Assembly: GCA_037974665.1 (NCBI GenBank)
Contig: CM075768.1
Location: 59,910,316 to 59,974,315 of the forward strand
Direction of reading: 5' to 3'
DNA length: 64,000 nt
Source: Ehretia macrophylla
Taxonomy: Eukaryota > Streptophyta > Magnoliopsida > Boraginales > Ehretiaceae
The translations under genes were made by a program, and so were the position numbers. Within the stretch, counting starts at the first letter, position 1, and the number at the start of each line of letters is the position of its first letter. Under the pieces are notes generated by a model. That model was not told the origin of the DNA. It saw only the letters and a program-made list of their open reading frames with translations, and did not search any database. Below are positions 1 to 12,168 of the stretch, one piece after another.

Positions 1-462
1 ATTGGAGGACGGCACAATTTGTGCCTCTTCTTCTTTGTACATCAAAGTTACCTTTTTGTATTGAAAATTGTTAGACGTAATTGGATAATTTGTGATTGTT
101 GCAGCATTGCTTTTTTTTGGTTGGGGGGGTGGGGGGGAAATATGTTAGATAAATTATAATGCAGTATTTGGGTTGGCATTTTAAGAGAGAATCAGTTTCT
201 TTATCAAGCATTTTAGAATCATTTTCCAGCTGATTATTTTGAAGTCCAGCAAAGTGACCCATTTCCCTCTTAAGAATCACTAGTCAATAGAGCTTAAGTT
301 CCATCAGGCAGGCTCTTAATCTTGTTAAATTCAGTCATTGCAAACCTGATGCAAGTTTTCTATCATCCAAGACTGCCTTTCCTTCTTCCCTCCTTCCACA
401 ACAAGAAATAGAACGTGTGGCTTATTTTCTTTAATTAATTTGTGAACTTTTACACCCCTCAG
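1..462. other. Intron sequence upstream of first visible NUA exon
   Basis: No coding exon could be supported here. The stretch is T-rich, has a G-run near 123-138, and ends in a pyrimidine-rich tract with the acceptor AG at 461-462. It is most simply the intron before the first NUA exon in the window; the earlier exons lie to the left, outside it. Confidence 0.6.
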
Positions 463-3400
463 AACAAGGTACTGCACAGTCAGTTGGAGGCAATGCACAT
501 TAAATTAGCTGAGAAGGATCGTCATTCTGTGGGTTTACCTTCTGGAAGCACTCAAAAGGGTTCTCTTGATGATGATGGGTTGCAGAATGTTGTAAATTAT
601 CTTCGTCGGTCTAAGGAAATTGTATGTTTGCCTGACCCTTTTTTTTGGGAGTACTCAATTTTTTCTCATTTAACATCAACATTTGATTATTTATTTTTTT
701 ATTTTTTCCATTTACAGGCAGAAACAGAAATTTCACTATTGAAACAGGAAAAACTTCGGTTACAATCGCAGGTAGCTGTGTGTCTCTGAATCACTTAGGG
801 TGGATCTCGTGAGCTATATAGAAAATTGTTGTTATTTTGTTGAGTAGATTATTTTCCAAGAAACTAAATGGCGTTGAGGCCTCTCTTTTGAGGTTACAAA
901 GGTTTCCTTTCAGTGTTTTCCATTTATGCTCATTATGATGTTTTCTCTGAATTTCACAGATGTCTATCTAGTTCTAATTGTTTGCTTTCTACCCGTGAAC
1001 TGTGTTGTCTTATAGTAAATCATAGTCATTGGATGTTTGATGGCTGAATTCTTTGAATTGATTCTGGTGGAAGAAAATGAAATTTCCTTCTCTAATATTT
1101 TCTTATCCTGGCTTCAGGAGTTTGTTCTTGATGAGTAGAAGATAGTGTTATATGGTCTATGTGTCAGATATATGTCTTGATATCACCTTTTACTTGTTCC
1201 ATTCACATGCAAGTGACCATAATTAAGTCTCCGTTTAATAATCATGCACTATTGGATCATATATTGTTGTGTGATTGTTCTCTTTAAATATGTTAAATAT
1301 ATAGATTAAGTAACCTTTTTGTTTTCTGTGGCCTGTTTTGGCTCTTTATTATTTTTTTTATGGAAGTTTATTTTCTTTCAGCTTGAGAGTGCTCTAAAGG
1401 CAGCAGAGTCGGCACAAGCATCACTTCATGCAGAACGAACAAATGCTAGATCATTGTTATTTACAGAGGACGAGTTCAAATCTCTGCAACTTCAGGTTCA
1501 AATGTTACCTCTGTATCAGTATCACGATAATGATGATCAAGTCATTATTGGCATGTTTATATCCTGGACATGTAAGGGTTCCATTGCTGGTGTTTATTAA
1601 TTATATTATTCGTACAGGTTAGAGAAATAAACTTACTGCGTGAAAGTAATGCTCAGCTCAGAGAAGAAAATAAACATAATTTTGAGGAATGCCAGGTTTT
1701 TATATTTATATTCCTTGTGCTTTACACCGTCAGTTTGAGGTTTAAGCTATCTGAGTTATTTAGGACTAAATTTCATGTTCTCAACTTTTGCAATTCTGTG
1801 CTTCCCATAGAAACTTCGTGAAGCTGCACAGAAAACCAAGATTGATGCTGAAAATTTGGAGAAACAGCTCAGAGAGAGAGAAAATGAGGTGGAAGCTTGC
1901 AGAAAAGACATTAAAATGCAAAAGATCGAAAAAGAGCATCTCCAGAAAAGGATCGATGAGGTATCACTGATTTCTCAACACTTTCACTCCTTCCCTTTCA
2001 TCTGGAGTAGTTAGCATTCTCACTTCTTTTTCTTTCTTTTCCCTACTAAAGCTGCTCGAAACATACAAGAACATTGATGTGGAAGATTATCATCATACTA
2101 GAGATGCTGTTCAGCAAATGCAGGTAGTATATGTTTGATCGTTCATCTTCATTTGTGAAAAATCTATCTTTCTATTTTTTTCTTCCTTGATGGTTCTCTA
2201 TGAATTATGATATCATGCAATGGTATCCTTAAATATTAACTACATTCTTATGTTTCAAATATATATTATTTAATATTTGTAATATAGATTTTTTCTGCAG
2301 CTTTTGGCAGCCATGCATTAAAAGGGCTTTTAAAGTGCATATCCAGAATGCTTAAACTTGATTACCTGCTCTTCCTCCTTTTCTATTCAATTTGGAATTG
2401 AGGGAGTTTGACAAAGATTATTTAGAAGATAGGCACTTCCTGGGTATCCTTTTGTATCCTAAAGTTTTGAAGTATGTCATGTGAATGTGAGGGAAAATTA
2501 GAAGTCTACATATATCATACATGACAATAGTTATGTGGGAGAAAATATTCCATGCAGTTGCTGAGATTGGCTTATTATGTAGTTCCCATATCCAACTCCC
2601 CCTTATTTTAGGAACATCCATGTTTCTTATTGGCTTGCTGCACAACTCCCTCATATAAGGGCAGCAAACTTTTCGTTTTATGGGGAGGAAAATGAGGTCC
2701 AAGAAAGGCGATGGAGAAAATGGATATGAAGTTGAAATGAAAACACAATCTCTCTCTCTCTTTCTCTCTCCTTCAACACCCCCCAGCCCCCTCCCCTGCC
2801 TGGGCCCGGATACCTTTTTATTCACCATTTATTCACGATAGTTTCATCTATTTTGCGTTACTATTCCTGTATTATATGTTGGTCCATTTTTCTTTCACTT
2901 CTCTCTCTTTTCTCTTGGCCGGGAGGGTTGTGTATATGGGTTGTGGGGCACACAAAGATGCTAATAAATGGCTTCTATCTGGTTTCTTGATTTGTATTAG
3001 GCAAATCTGGATGAGAAGGATGCTCAACTAGAGGAAATCAGGAAGCTCGTCTCTGAGAAGGAGGATGTGATATCACGTCTGGAGCAAGACCTTGGAAAAT
3101 GCAGGACAGAACTGAGAGAGGGAGAGACCAGGATAAATGAAATTTTGCAAGTTGAGGTGATGTTGCTTCACAACATGCCTTTGTAAATTTCCCATCCTAG
3201 TTAATTTTTCTTGTTTTCAATTTTTTTTTTTTTTTCTCTTTTTGTTTTAAACAGGCTTCCCTAAAATCAGAAGTCGAAAAGTATAGGAGGTTTACAGTTC
3301 AATGGAAGGTTAGCTAAGTATTCAAAATATAACCTTCTCTTGATAGATTCTTGAATGACAAGCTTCCCGGTGAAACCTTATCAGCTTCCTGATGTTTTTA

Positions 3401-6400
3401 TGTTTCATCTTTCCACTTCCACTTCTTTTGGCAGAAGAAGTCAGAGAACCTCTTAAAGGAGAAGGAAGATCTGAATAAAGAGATTCAAGCTCTTATCAAA
3501 CAGTTAGAAGATGCTAGACAAGGTATGGATATTTTTGTCGAGCTTTAAGCTGATGGAGACACGGCTAGGTGGAGTTTGCTTATTTTCCAATATGTTCATT
3601 ACAGGGAAAATCAGTTCGGTGGACGCTGCCAGTGAACTGGCCATGAGAGAGAAGGAGAAGGAGAAGGAAAAAGACACTAGAATACAGGTTTACTATGCTC
3701 TGGCACTCCTTTAATATATTCTTTCTACTCCTGCAACTAGCTAAGAAGGATGTTGTATCCTAATCAGTTGGCTAAATGTATAAGCCTATGTTCTGGTAGT
3801 AGAGTACTTGGTCCTTGAACCATTCACAAACCTACTCAAAGACTCCTTGTCTGAGCACCTGGTTCTTCAGGGTACTCTTACCCTAGTGCACATCTGGTGT
3901 GGCTTTGCCTAGCTATGGTGCTACTCCTACCTACTCATGTCACCATTCCCACCCCTGCTTTTTGTTTTTGGTTGCCAATTTTATATCACCCACAATGACC
4001 GCAATCCAACTCTAGCCTGGACCTCGACAATTATCCTATGATACTTAAAATCCTTGGCAGTAACAATTATTCACAGATGTCATTGTTAGCATTTAGCAGT
4101 AGTGTGCAACTCTTTATTCGCCATCCACAGGTCCATTACTCAGTGAATATGATGTTAAACTTCTACTATCTCACCTTGATGCCACCTCTCTGTTTGCTGA
4201 TTTTGTTAATGTTTGCCAAGATACTGGAGAAGACAGTGGAGAGACAGAGAGAAGAATTGAAGAAGGAGAGAGATGATCATAAGACAGAGAAAGCAAGGCA
4301 ACTAAACACACAAAAGACAATTAGTGACTCTTATGAAACTGTTACTCAGGTACTTACATTTTGTTTTGCTTTCAATTTTGGCTTTACAATAATCAGGGCA
4401 GTTAAGATCTGAACCTGATTTCCAGCATTTGCATTTTTCTTCACAAACCTGTCATAAATTTGAAATGAAAATAGAACGAAAGCAGAGTCCACATTGTAAA
4501 GTGTTTATTAGACCATTTTACTATTTAAATTGTTTCTGTCACGTGTTTGCTGAACAACCAAAATTGAGTATTTTAAAATCATTTGCAATCTTCAACTTTT
4601 TAAATGTCACATTTGGAAAAATCCCATTTCCTTTTTTCTTTTTTTTTTTGGGAAAAATCCCATTTCATAATGAGGATGCTTGCATTCACCCTCTCTGAAT
4701 AATTCAGGAAAAAACGAAGCTGATGGATGAGCTGGAGAAGCATAAACAGGCTCTAATGGCACTTACAGATGAAGTTGACAAGCTAAAAAATGCTGTAGGC
4801 GGTCAATCTGAGGTAAATTTTATTCTACTTCTTTCTTTTCTTATGCATCATTATTTGTTGCACCTTTATATGGAAATTATATTTGAGTGTCACTGTGTCA
4901 CATGCTTTCCCTTCATATGCTGCTTTCATTGTGGCAATCGATATGCAGCCATTTGATTTGTTCCAACTGTCTCTCCTCTTTTTCTCTATTTCCTTTGAAG
5001 CATCCGTTTTTCAGTTCATCCAACAATCAGTGATTAGAACTAGAAAAATAAATGTTGATTCAACAACTCGCCAAACTGTTGCTTGATAGTTTCACTACTT
5101 GGCTTTTTTTTCCCTTAGGGCGCATCAGTCATTCAACTCCTATCTGGCATAGATGACCTTGCTGGTACATATCTGGGGGCAGTACAAAACTTTGAGCGGG
5201 TTGCACAACCAATATGCAGTGAGCTTGGCACAAACACTGCTGCAGATACTTCTGCTGCTCTGGACACATCATCTTCCGGAGCTACTATGGGTACAAATCT
5301 TATTCAGTGATCTTAATACTATGACAACCTTACATTATCATGAAAATCAGATTTTATTTTAGTGGCGTCTTCACGACCATCTTTACTACAAAGTTAACTC
5401 AATTTTCTTGTGGATACTGCAGGTCAAGCTGTCCTTGCATTGGCCCCAAGTACCATTTCAGCTGTTGCCCCTGGATCAAGCATCCCTGCTGGTAAGCCTG
5501 TTGAAGAAAAAGATAAGCTATCCACTTTACTGAAGACAAAGATAGACACTCGTAAAGCAGGGAGGAAACTGGTTCGGCCTCGGATACTAAAGCCTGAAGA
5601 GCCTCAAAGTGATATAGAAATGCCAGATATTGATGGGACTAGCAACAGCGGGAAACCATCATCAGCACCCAATTTAGAATCTCAAGGAAATGTCACGTCT
5701 ACAATGCCTCCGGCTGCTCGCAAGCGCCCATCTACTTCGTCCGCTTCTGAATTTCAAGAAGAGTTGCTAACCCTGGAGGAAACCAGCTCTGACATGGCAG
5801 CACCATTACCCAAAAAGGCCAAAGGCTTGGAGACTCCAGAAGAGGGTGAAGTACAAGAAGTTTCTAATCCGGAAGTGCATGAGTCGTTACCTACCCCCGA
5901 AGAATCTTTAGATGATGTTGCAGACCTACCTCAAGGTTCGAAAGAGGAATCTGTTGATGCTGAGAAGGATGAAGGTGAAATTGCAGGGAATCTACCCGAA
6001 GAGACAACAATTCCAGGAAAAGATCAGGTTGAATCGCAGGATGATAGAATTGATGTTGCAAAAACGAGTGTGGATAGACCAAGTGAAACAATAGCATCTG
6101 ATGAACCAGAAATTCAGCAACAAGGAACAGAATCTGGAAGTGAATATGAAGAGGGAGAGCTTATATCTGATGTTGCAAATCTGGAGGGTGGTGTCAATGT
6201 GGGAAGCCCAGAAGTTGGGGAACTACCGGTTGAGCATGCAACTGCTCCCCAGAACTCTCCTGGAGGTGATCAAGAACCAGTAATTCCATCCACAGATGAA
6301 GTTAAGAAGGCTGATTCTTCCCAGGTTCTGGATCATGAGAAGAGTGGCGAAGCTGTTGCAATAGAAAATGTAGATGGTACAGATAAGGCTAATGATGGTA

Positions 6401-6717
6401 GCGAGCAGGTTGCAGCTGAACCTGATCAGGTATTATGTGAACCCTCGGCGGTGACTAGTGATAGAACACCACCCAGCAGTACTAGTGGTGAAGCTGGTGT
6501 TCCAAGGCAACGTAGCGCTGAGACGGAAGCGAGACAGGTATCACCTATTGGTAGGACAATCAACTTAATTGAAAGGGCGAGGGAAAGGGCTTCCATAAGA
6601 CAAGCTGGTATGCTCTCCTCTTCGACAAGTAGAGGTCGTGGAAGAGCAGCACCTCGTGGTCGCGGTGGTCGTGCAGCTCGTGGAGGGCGTGGACAGGCAC
6701 CTAGTGAACAGGGTTAG
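463..6717 (+). CDS. NUA: Nuclear-pore anchor NUA (TPR/Mlp1 homologue), C-terminal 14 exons
   Basis: C-terminal portion (about 902 residues) of the nuclear-basket coiled-coil protein NUA. Exons read from GT/AG borders with continuous phase: 463-621, 718-771, 1382-1495, 1618-1695, 1811-1960, 2052-2123, 3001-3156, 3255-3308, 3435-3522, 3605-3687, 4221-4349, 4708-4812, 5119-5290 and 5423-6717. All are phase 0 except the 3522/3605 and 5290/5423 junctions, which each split a Gly codon. The first 12 exons encode an almost unbroken coiled coil rich in E, K, Q and L, with a KEKEKEK run. The last exon is disordered and acidic, followed by a basic segment (RTINLIERARERA) and an RGG-type tail. In Arabidopsis, NUA lines the inner nuclear basket, tethers the SUMO protease ESD4 and affects mRNA export and flowering. 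The start is left of the window. No frameshift or stop was seen, so this looks functional. Confidence 0.93.
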
Positions 6718-7707
6718 TAATCACGAAGGGGAAGAGCGGTATTATATAAAAGCTTAAACGGCACATTGGATAACAAGAGTGTATTCCTTTTTTATGTTAG
6801 ATGGATCGATCTTAAAAAGTTAATATAGGTATGAGATACTGAATTTTTTTGATTAAATGGCATTTTTCCTTAAAACACATCAAAACTCTGCTAGTAATAG
6901 AAAGAGAGTGATGAGATCCAATCCCTAATTGCTTACCCTATATGAAAAAAAAAAAAAAAAAAACCACCTGATTGATGGTTAAATGTCGTCTCGTGTTGCT
7001 TTGCCAGGTTGTGTTGTGGTGTTATTAAAATTGTGAAATATAATTTCTCATGCTCATTAGTCACCGATCAATTAAATTAATAAACTTCATTCCATTAAGG
7101 TAGGTTAGAAAGAAGGCCTTTCCAAAACATTAAATTGATAATATTTTGGCTTAACATTGTTGTTGTTTTATTTATATATAATAAGAAATAGTTGTGCAAA
7201 TTTGTCCCAAGGTCTTTCAACATCTAGGCAATGCGATGGTGGTATCTAGAATTGTTTTCGACTATGGACAACAAATTATTTTCAGTCCTCACATCACATG
7301 AAAACGGAAATACAATAATAATATGCGTGTAGTAGGTAGATAGGTAGCGGAGAATGTGCCTTAAATTACGCTAAGCTGAAACTAATGTCAATCACAAGTC
7401 ACATGATCACGATGGATAGTTGATTTTAGTTTGCTTTCTTCACGTGTGCTCTTACCTAATCAAAACTGATCAAAAGAAAATGAGGGACCGGCCTGGCCTT
7501 GTTTCAAAAGAGTAGTAGTACAAAACAATGCCGTAGAAGATAAGAAGAGCTGGAGAAATGTGTACATATTTGTACCATGCATATAAAAGCAAAAAGAAAA
7601 AAGAAAAATAAATAAAAGAAGCAACAAACATATACAATAATTAAAGGGTACGTCAAATTAATGCAGTTTCTGGAACTTGAAGAATGAAGAAGCCTAGGCC
7701 TAGCTAG
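6718..7707. other. Convergent 3' intergenic region of NUA and the aspartic protease
   Basis: The stretch holds the 3' UTRs of two tail-to-tail genes. It has an A-run at 6945-6963 and AT-rich sequence with several AATAAA-like words. No ORF, RNA gene or transposon end was recognised. Confidence 0.6.
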
Positions 7708-9507
7708 CTAGGTGGTACAAGTTGAGGCTGAAAATCCCAATCTATGGTTGATTAAGTCAAATTCCCAGATATGGTTTTGTTGCATGATGTTTCCAATAAC
7801 ATTGGTACCACCAGGCCAATCTGCTGCAAGAATTCCTATGCACTTGACTCCATCGGCTGCGTCAATTACATAATTCTTTACTGGTGGTCTGAAGCGAGCT
7901 CCATCTACGAAATGGAACTCCAATCTAGGCACCAAGGACGAGTGGTCCTCAAATCCTGTGGAATTAAAGCAGTATTCTAATGGTCCAATCTCCACTTGTA
8001 GTTGATTAAATTTGGACAAGGAGGGCTTCAATGCGTCCATAACAGCCTGATACGCCGGCCGAGTCAGAAACGTCAGACTTGATCCTGAATCAATTATGGT
8101 GCCGCCACCGCCACCTACACCTACAGTAGTACCATTAATATTTATTTCCCATACTGCATCTGGAATATTGTTCAACATCACACCTCCTAGAGAAATTCCC
8201 TTCACATTCACGGCATACAAAGGACCCATGACACCCAGGATAAGTTGTGTGTGTTGCATTTGCGTGTAATTATCATAATTACTACTACTAGTAGCTTTGC
8301 CGAAGACGAGATAATTTGAGACAGTTTTAGGGCTCAAGTGATCAACCAGACAGTAAGAGAACTTGCCACCAAACTTGTGAGCAGCTCTAACGGCAAATGA
8401 ATAGTTGCTGTATCCCATTCCCAATACACCATCGGCTAACTGGACGGTTGGACCTCTGGCTGTCTCACTACATCCCACCACCACGTTTTCCACTTTTGCC
8501 TTCCTACCATTTCTCAGTTGCACTGTTATTGTCTCATTACCAAATAAACCTATTGCAGCTGAACCGTCTGAGTACCTTAATTAATATAATAATAATAATA
8601 ATAATAATTATTATTATACATAATTAATTAACACTAGCTAGAATCAATATAATATTAGTGTTGTAGTAATTATGTAACACAAATTTATAAATAAAGTTCA
8701 GGTAGGTAGGTACCTGTAATCGTAGGCGCAGGGAGTGAATGGAGTGGGGCAGCGAGCTAGAGAGAAGAGATTCATGAGATCGATTTTACACATTGTTGAG
8801 GAACAAGGAAATGTTGTGAAAGAGGAGGAGTGATCTGCACAAAACACTCTTCGATGACGCGGAGTCCTCCTGTGCCTGCCCCCACCACAACGATGCCGAC
8901 AATTAATCCAAGTCAAGTCACTCCCAGTGTCCGCTATTACCAAGAACTTTTGTGAGGGAGTGCCGGCCTTTAAGGTCACAAAGTACTGGCCTGCTCCATA
9001 ATCGGCGCCAGACCGAAGTGGCATTTCAATGGAAACATGACGACCTGAAGAAGTAGTAGTAGTACTACTACTAGTGTGATCCTGATGATCATCAAACCTA
9101 TTGCTCATCATCATATTCATAGGCATGCCTTTGGACGTCATGACTACATGATGATGACTAGTTTCCGGCGGCCTCAAGTAGTAGTTGGTGTTTGTTGCGT
9201 GATTAATGTTTTGCTGTCGCCTTGACCATAATAATCTGTGCAAAATTGCTTGCTGACGGATGCCATCTCTCTCAAGTAAGTCTTTAAGGCGCTCCAGCTT
9301 TCCTTTGATTACAATATTACGATGACGCATACGTAGAGAATGCAGGTGAATCAACTCGTACCTCGCCCCATGATGATGATCATCTGCAGGTTGATGATCT
9401 TGAAAATTGAAACTACTACAAGAGTTGATAAAGCTGGAAATCCAGAAGATGATCAAGACGAGGATTGAACCACCCTTATAGTTATACCACCAAGTCATCC
9501 CCATCAT
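7708..9507 (-). CDS. Pepsin-family (A1B) aspartic protease, NANA-like, two exons
   Basis: Predicted secreted or plastid-targeted pepsin-like aspartic protease of 553 residues. Exon 1 is 9507-8714 and exon 2 is 8575-7708; the 138-bp intron has GT at 8713 and AG at 8576, and Arg265 is split. The N-terminus has a hydrophobic segment (about residues 14-30) like a signal peptide, then a His-rich and low-complexity prodomain. The first catalytic motif DTGS is at 193-196 (context IADTGSDLTWINC). The second, DSGS, is at 427-430 after a Gly-rich run. Motifs SYCLVDHLS, YAVNVKGISLGG and GNIMQQN are typical of plant A1B proteases close to Arabidopsis NANA. Splicing restores YRYSDGSAAIGLFGNETI, which neither exon shows alone. 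Both catalytic Asp residues are intact and there is no stop, so it is probably active. Substrate is unknown. The region after DTGS is unusually Arg/His-rich (residues 204-220). Confidence 0.9.
8585..8616. repeat. (AAT)n microsatellite in the protease intron
   Basis: AAT/ATT trinucleotide run inside the 138-bp intron of the aspartic protease gene. It is long enough to be length-polymorphic, but nothing links it to regulation. Confidence 0.8.
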
Positions 9508-9578
9508 GTTTGCTGCTGCCTACGATATCCCTTAATTCGCTCCACACAGATAATTGACTCCAATTGTCAGATACATAC

Positions 9579-9600
9579 ACATATATATATATATATAAAT
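9579..9600 (-). promoter_or_regulatory. Possible TATA region of the aspartic protease
   Basis: A TA-dinucleotide run ending in TATAAAT (9581-9600) lies 75-95 bp upstream of the protease ATG on the minus strand, a usual TATA-to-ATG distance for a short 5' UTR. It may also be only a microsatellite; no transcript evidence is available. Confidence 0.3.
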
Positions 9601-9920
9601 GGAAGCTAGCTAATTAATAATTATGATCAAGGTTGGTATATAGTTTACAATTACAACATTTAAATATTACAAATTAACTATATATACATATATGTTTAAT
9701 TAGCTATAGGGAGGGGCGCGCGGCAACTTGAGGAGCTTAATTTTCTTACCGTGATAGCTACAACAACATGTTAATGATGAGGTTGGGGGGGTCCATGTCC
9801 ATCCTGGAGGAAAGGACAGGTATATATACATCGTCTTATAAGAAGCAGGTTTTCAGGTCCATTTTAATTAATTATGTTGCTTTTCTTTCTTAAATGGTTA
9901 AACTATGCGTGTGTGGCGGG

Positions 9921-9921
9921 G

Positions 9922-9953
<32 letters not shown>
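9921..9953. repeat. (GATA)n microsatellite
   Basis: Seven to eight GATA units in tandem, upstream of the aspartic protease. A simple sequence repeat with no other feature attached. Confidence 0.9.
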
Positions 9954-10240
9954 TCCCAAAACAATTATTAGTCCACATCCTATTATTATTGCAAGAATAT
10001 TTATGTCGTTTTACGTATCTATGTTGGTTTTGTATCCTCTCTGCTCTCTGTTTAATATTATTTGGCATTGAGTAATTTATTTATTATAAAAATATAGCTG
10101 TTTTGGCTGATTGATTTGTCGCCCAATACGTCCTTTTCTTTGCTAGCTGCTTGTGATCTTCTTACATCCATTATTGTCGGTCTTCTCTTTCTCTCTCTTC
10201 ACATGATAAATTCATAATTGGTTTCTAGATAAATCTATAT

Positions 10241-10642
10241 AAGGTTCTGTTTGATCTACCTGTAAAATTTTAGCTTTTGAGTGTAAAGTTTTAGCAGTAT
10301 AATTTTTGTTAAAAGTACTGTTGAATAAAAGTCGTTGAGTCTTTGGCCTTTGTTGGACAATGTCGAGCTTTTAAAAACTTTTTGAGTAATATTGAATTTT
10401 CTAAAATATAAATGGGTATATTTGAAAAAGAAAAGAAAAACAGCTTCCAACATTATTTAAAAACAGCTTTAAAAAAGCCTTTTTAAAAAAGCTCAAATTT
10501 GGAGTTTTTTAGTTTTTAGTTTTTTTCAACTTTAGCTTTTGCCTAAAAACATTTTAAGAAATGGGTCAAACAGGTTAATTCAGCTTCTAAACTCACAAAA
10601 AGCTCTTTTAAGTGTCTAAAAATTAGGCCAAATAGAGCCTAA
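10241..10642. mobile_element. Probable hAT/PIF-type MITE, about 400 bp
   Basis: The left end reads AAGGTTCTGTTTGATC; the right end, read in reverse complement, is TTAGGCTCTATTTGGCC, giving imperfect terminal inverted repeats. The inside is AT-rich with many AGCTTTT words and inverted copies of them, and no coding capacity. That pattern (GGTTCTGTTTGG ends) is common in plant MITEs. No clear target duplication was found, so the class is uncertain. Confidence 0.45.
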
Positions 10643-11314
10643 GTCTGTTTAGCGTTAGCTTATATATATATATATAGGAACATAATAACAACATATTCAC
10701 AAGATCTATGGTGAAATAAATATACTAGTTTTGATAAAAATTTATTATAAATATTGTGTTATCACTTTATCACTGTATTGATCTCTCTAATGAAGCTATT
10801 ATGTTATTAGGGGGTCCAAATCCCTTTATATATACATGTTATTGTCTTAAAAAATAATAATTATAATAATAACAACATACTCTTTGTCAAATTTATTTCA
10901 TTCAAAATTTCATTTTATTTTTTAACTAATAATTATATTCCTATATATCCAAATTTATTCTAAGATAACGAGCGCCATCTAAAAACTTTGTGGATTTATA
11001 AGCAATTTATTTACTGGACGATTAAAATAAATATATATATGTGGGCTTGCGAGTGCGTGAGTAATGACTAATAAAAATAATAAAATTACTTGCACGGCAC
11101 ATCCGATATCTCCGCCGGGTTTGACTAATATTGATCGGCGGTAGCTGGGGAAAAAAGTGTGTAATGACTAATACCCAGCTGGTGCATGTTAAGGGAATAC
11201 CAAACGAGTAAAAGATAAAAAAATATTTAAAAAAAACCATGCAATTAATTCAATTCGTGGCCATTAAACTGCATATGCATATTACTAATACCCAGCTGGT
11301 GTTTATATTGGATC
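10643..11314. other. AT-rich intergenic stretch with local direct duplications
   Basis: No gene seen. Two short blocks are duplicated in step: ACTAATACCCAGCTGGTG at 11167-11184 and 11284-11301, and an AATTCGTGGCCATTAAA block at about 11251 and 11365. The offsets (117 and 114 bp) fit one old tandem duplication of about 115 bp with small indels. Confidence 0.55.
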
Positions 11315-11748
11315 AGTTGACCAATATATTACTATACGCTAAAAGGTTTTCTGGAAAGCTACTTCAATTCGTGGCCATTAAATTGCATATGCATGCATGC
11401 ATCTTTTTCAATTTTCCTTTTATGGATCAAACTAAATCTTTTATGAACATATATAAGCTTCATATATAAAAGGAAAACAGAGAATTAAGAGGGATGGGGC
11501 CGTGGGGGTGAAGAAAAGAAAAAATAACAAAAACCATGCAATTAATTTTAATTTTTACGACCTCTATCTAGCTCTCAATTATTAATTACTTTTTTATAAT
11601 ACGAACTAAAGCAAGACAGATGAAAATTAATGCACTACCCACGTGAGATCGTCTTACATATCTGTCGTGTAAATATTGGTTGGTCTGTCAACTTGATCAA
11701 AGAGATAATTTTGAGCATATCAAACAAATAATATAGCAGCAAGCCACA
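11315..11748. repeat. Segmental duplication copy A, left part
   Basis: This 434-bp stretch matches 57088-57797 nearly base for base, apart from an extra block of about 0.33 kb in the other copy (about 57275-57600). The match resumes right of the retrotransposon nest at 35218. The two parts were therefore contiguous before the outer element inserted at 11748/35213. Confidence 0.85.
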
Positions 11749-12168
11749 TGATGTGACCGTATTTACAGCATTCAAATCTTGGTATTTGTACTACATTTGT
11801 ATATTAACTTAGGAATAATTGCAACACTTTGATACTTTCGATGCAATGTAAGAGAATATCGAAAAGTGAAAGTTCAGACCCAAAATAATCCAAAATGCAA
11901 GTCAATAAGTAAAAAATGGGAAAACACGCGGAACAATGGAAGAATGAAGCCGATAGAGACGGAGTTTGGTCGAAACTAGAGTGTAATCAGACTCGTAACG
12001 CTGAAAATAGCCCGGAAACAACTCGGTCAAAGCCCGATCAAAAATCAAAATTCCAGCCCAAAAAGACAAACAAAAGGGCGCTCGAGCGCACCCTAGATCA
12101 GAATATTCCACCTTGTTCCAGAAGAAAACACGTGTCGCAAATTCAACGTTGGAACAGAAGCGCACTCT
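11749..12168 (+). repeat. Outer element 5' LTR, segment 1 of 3
   Basis: First 420 bp of the outer 5' LTR, collinear with 33467-33890 of the 3' LTR. It contains one CGCTCGAGCG palindrome near 12078 and is cut at 12168 by the Athila-like element; CACTC (12164-12168) is the left target duplication. Relative to the 3' LTR it lacks the second half of the first palindrome pair. Confidence 0.88.

Noticed and set aside
2418..2828. 136-codon minus-strand ORF in a NUA intron
   Set aside because: Biased composition with CT repeats, no domain, inside an 877-bp intron; probably chance.
5891..6283. Extra ORFs on both strands within the last NUA exon
   Set aside because: They are frame shadows of the acidic, low-complexity NUA C-terminus.
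9921..9953. CRISPR-like or satellite array
   Set aside because: Simple GATA microsatellite without spacers, in a plant genome.
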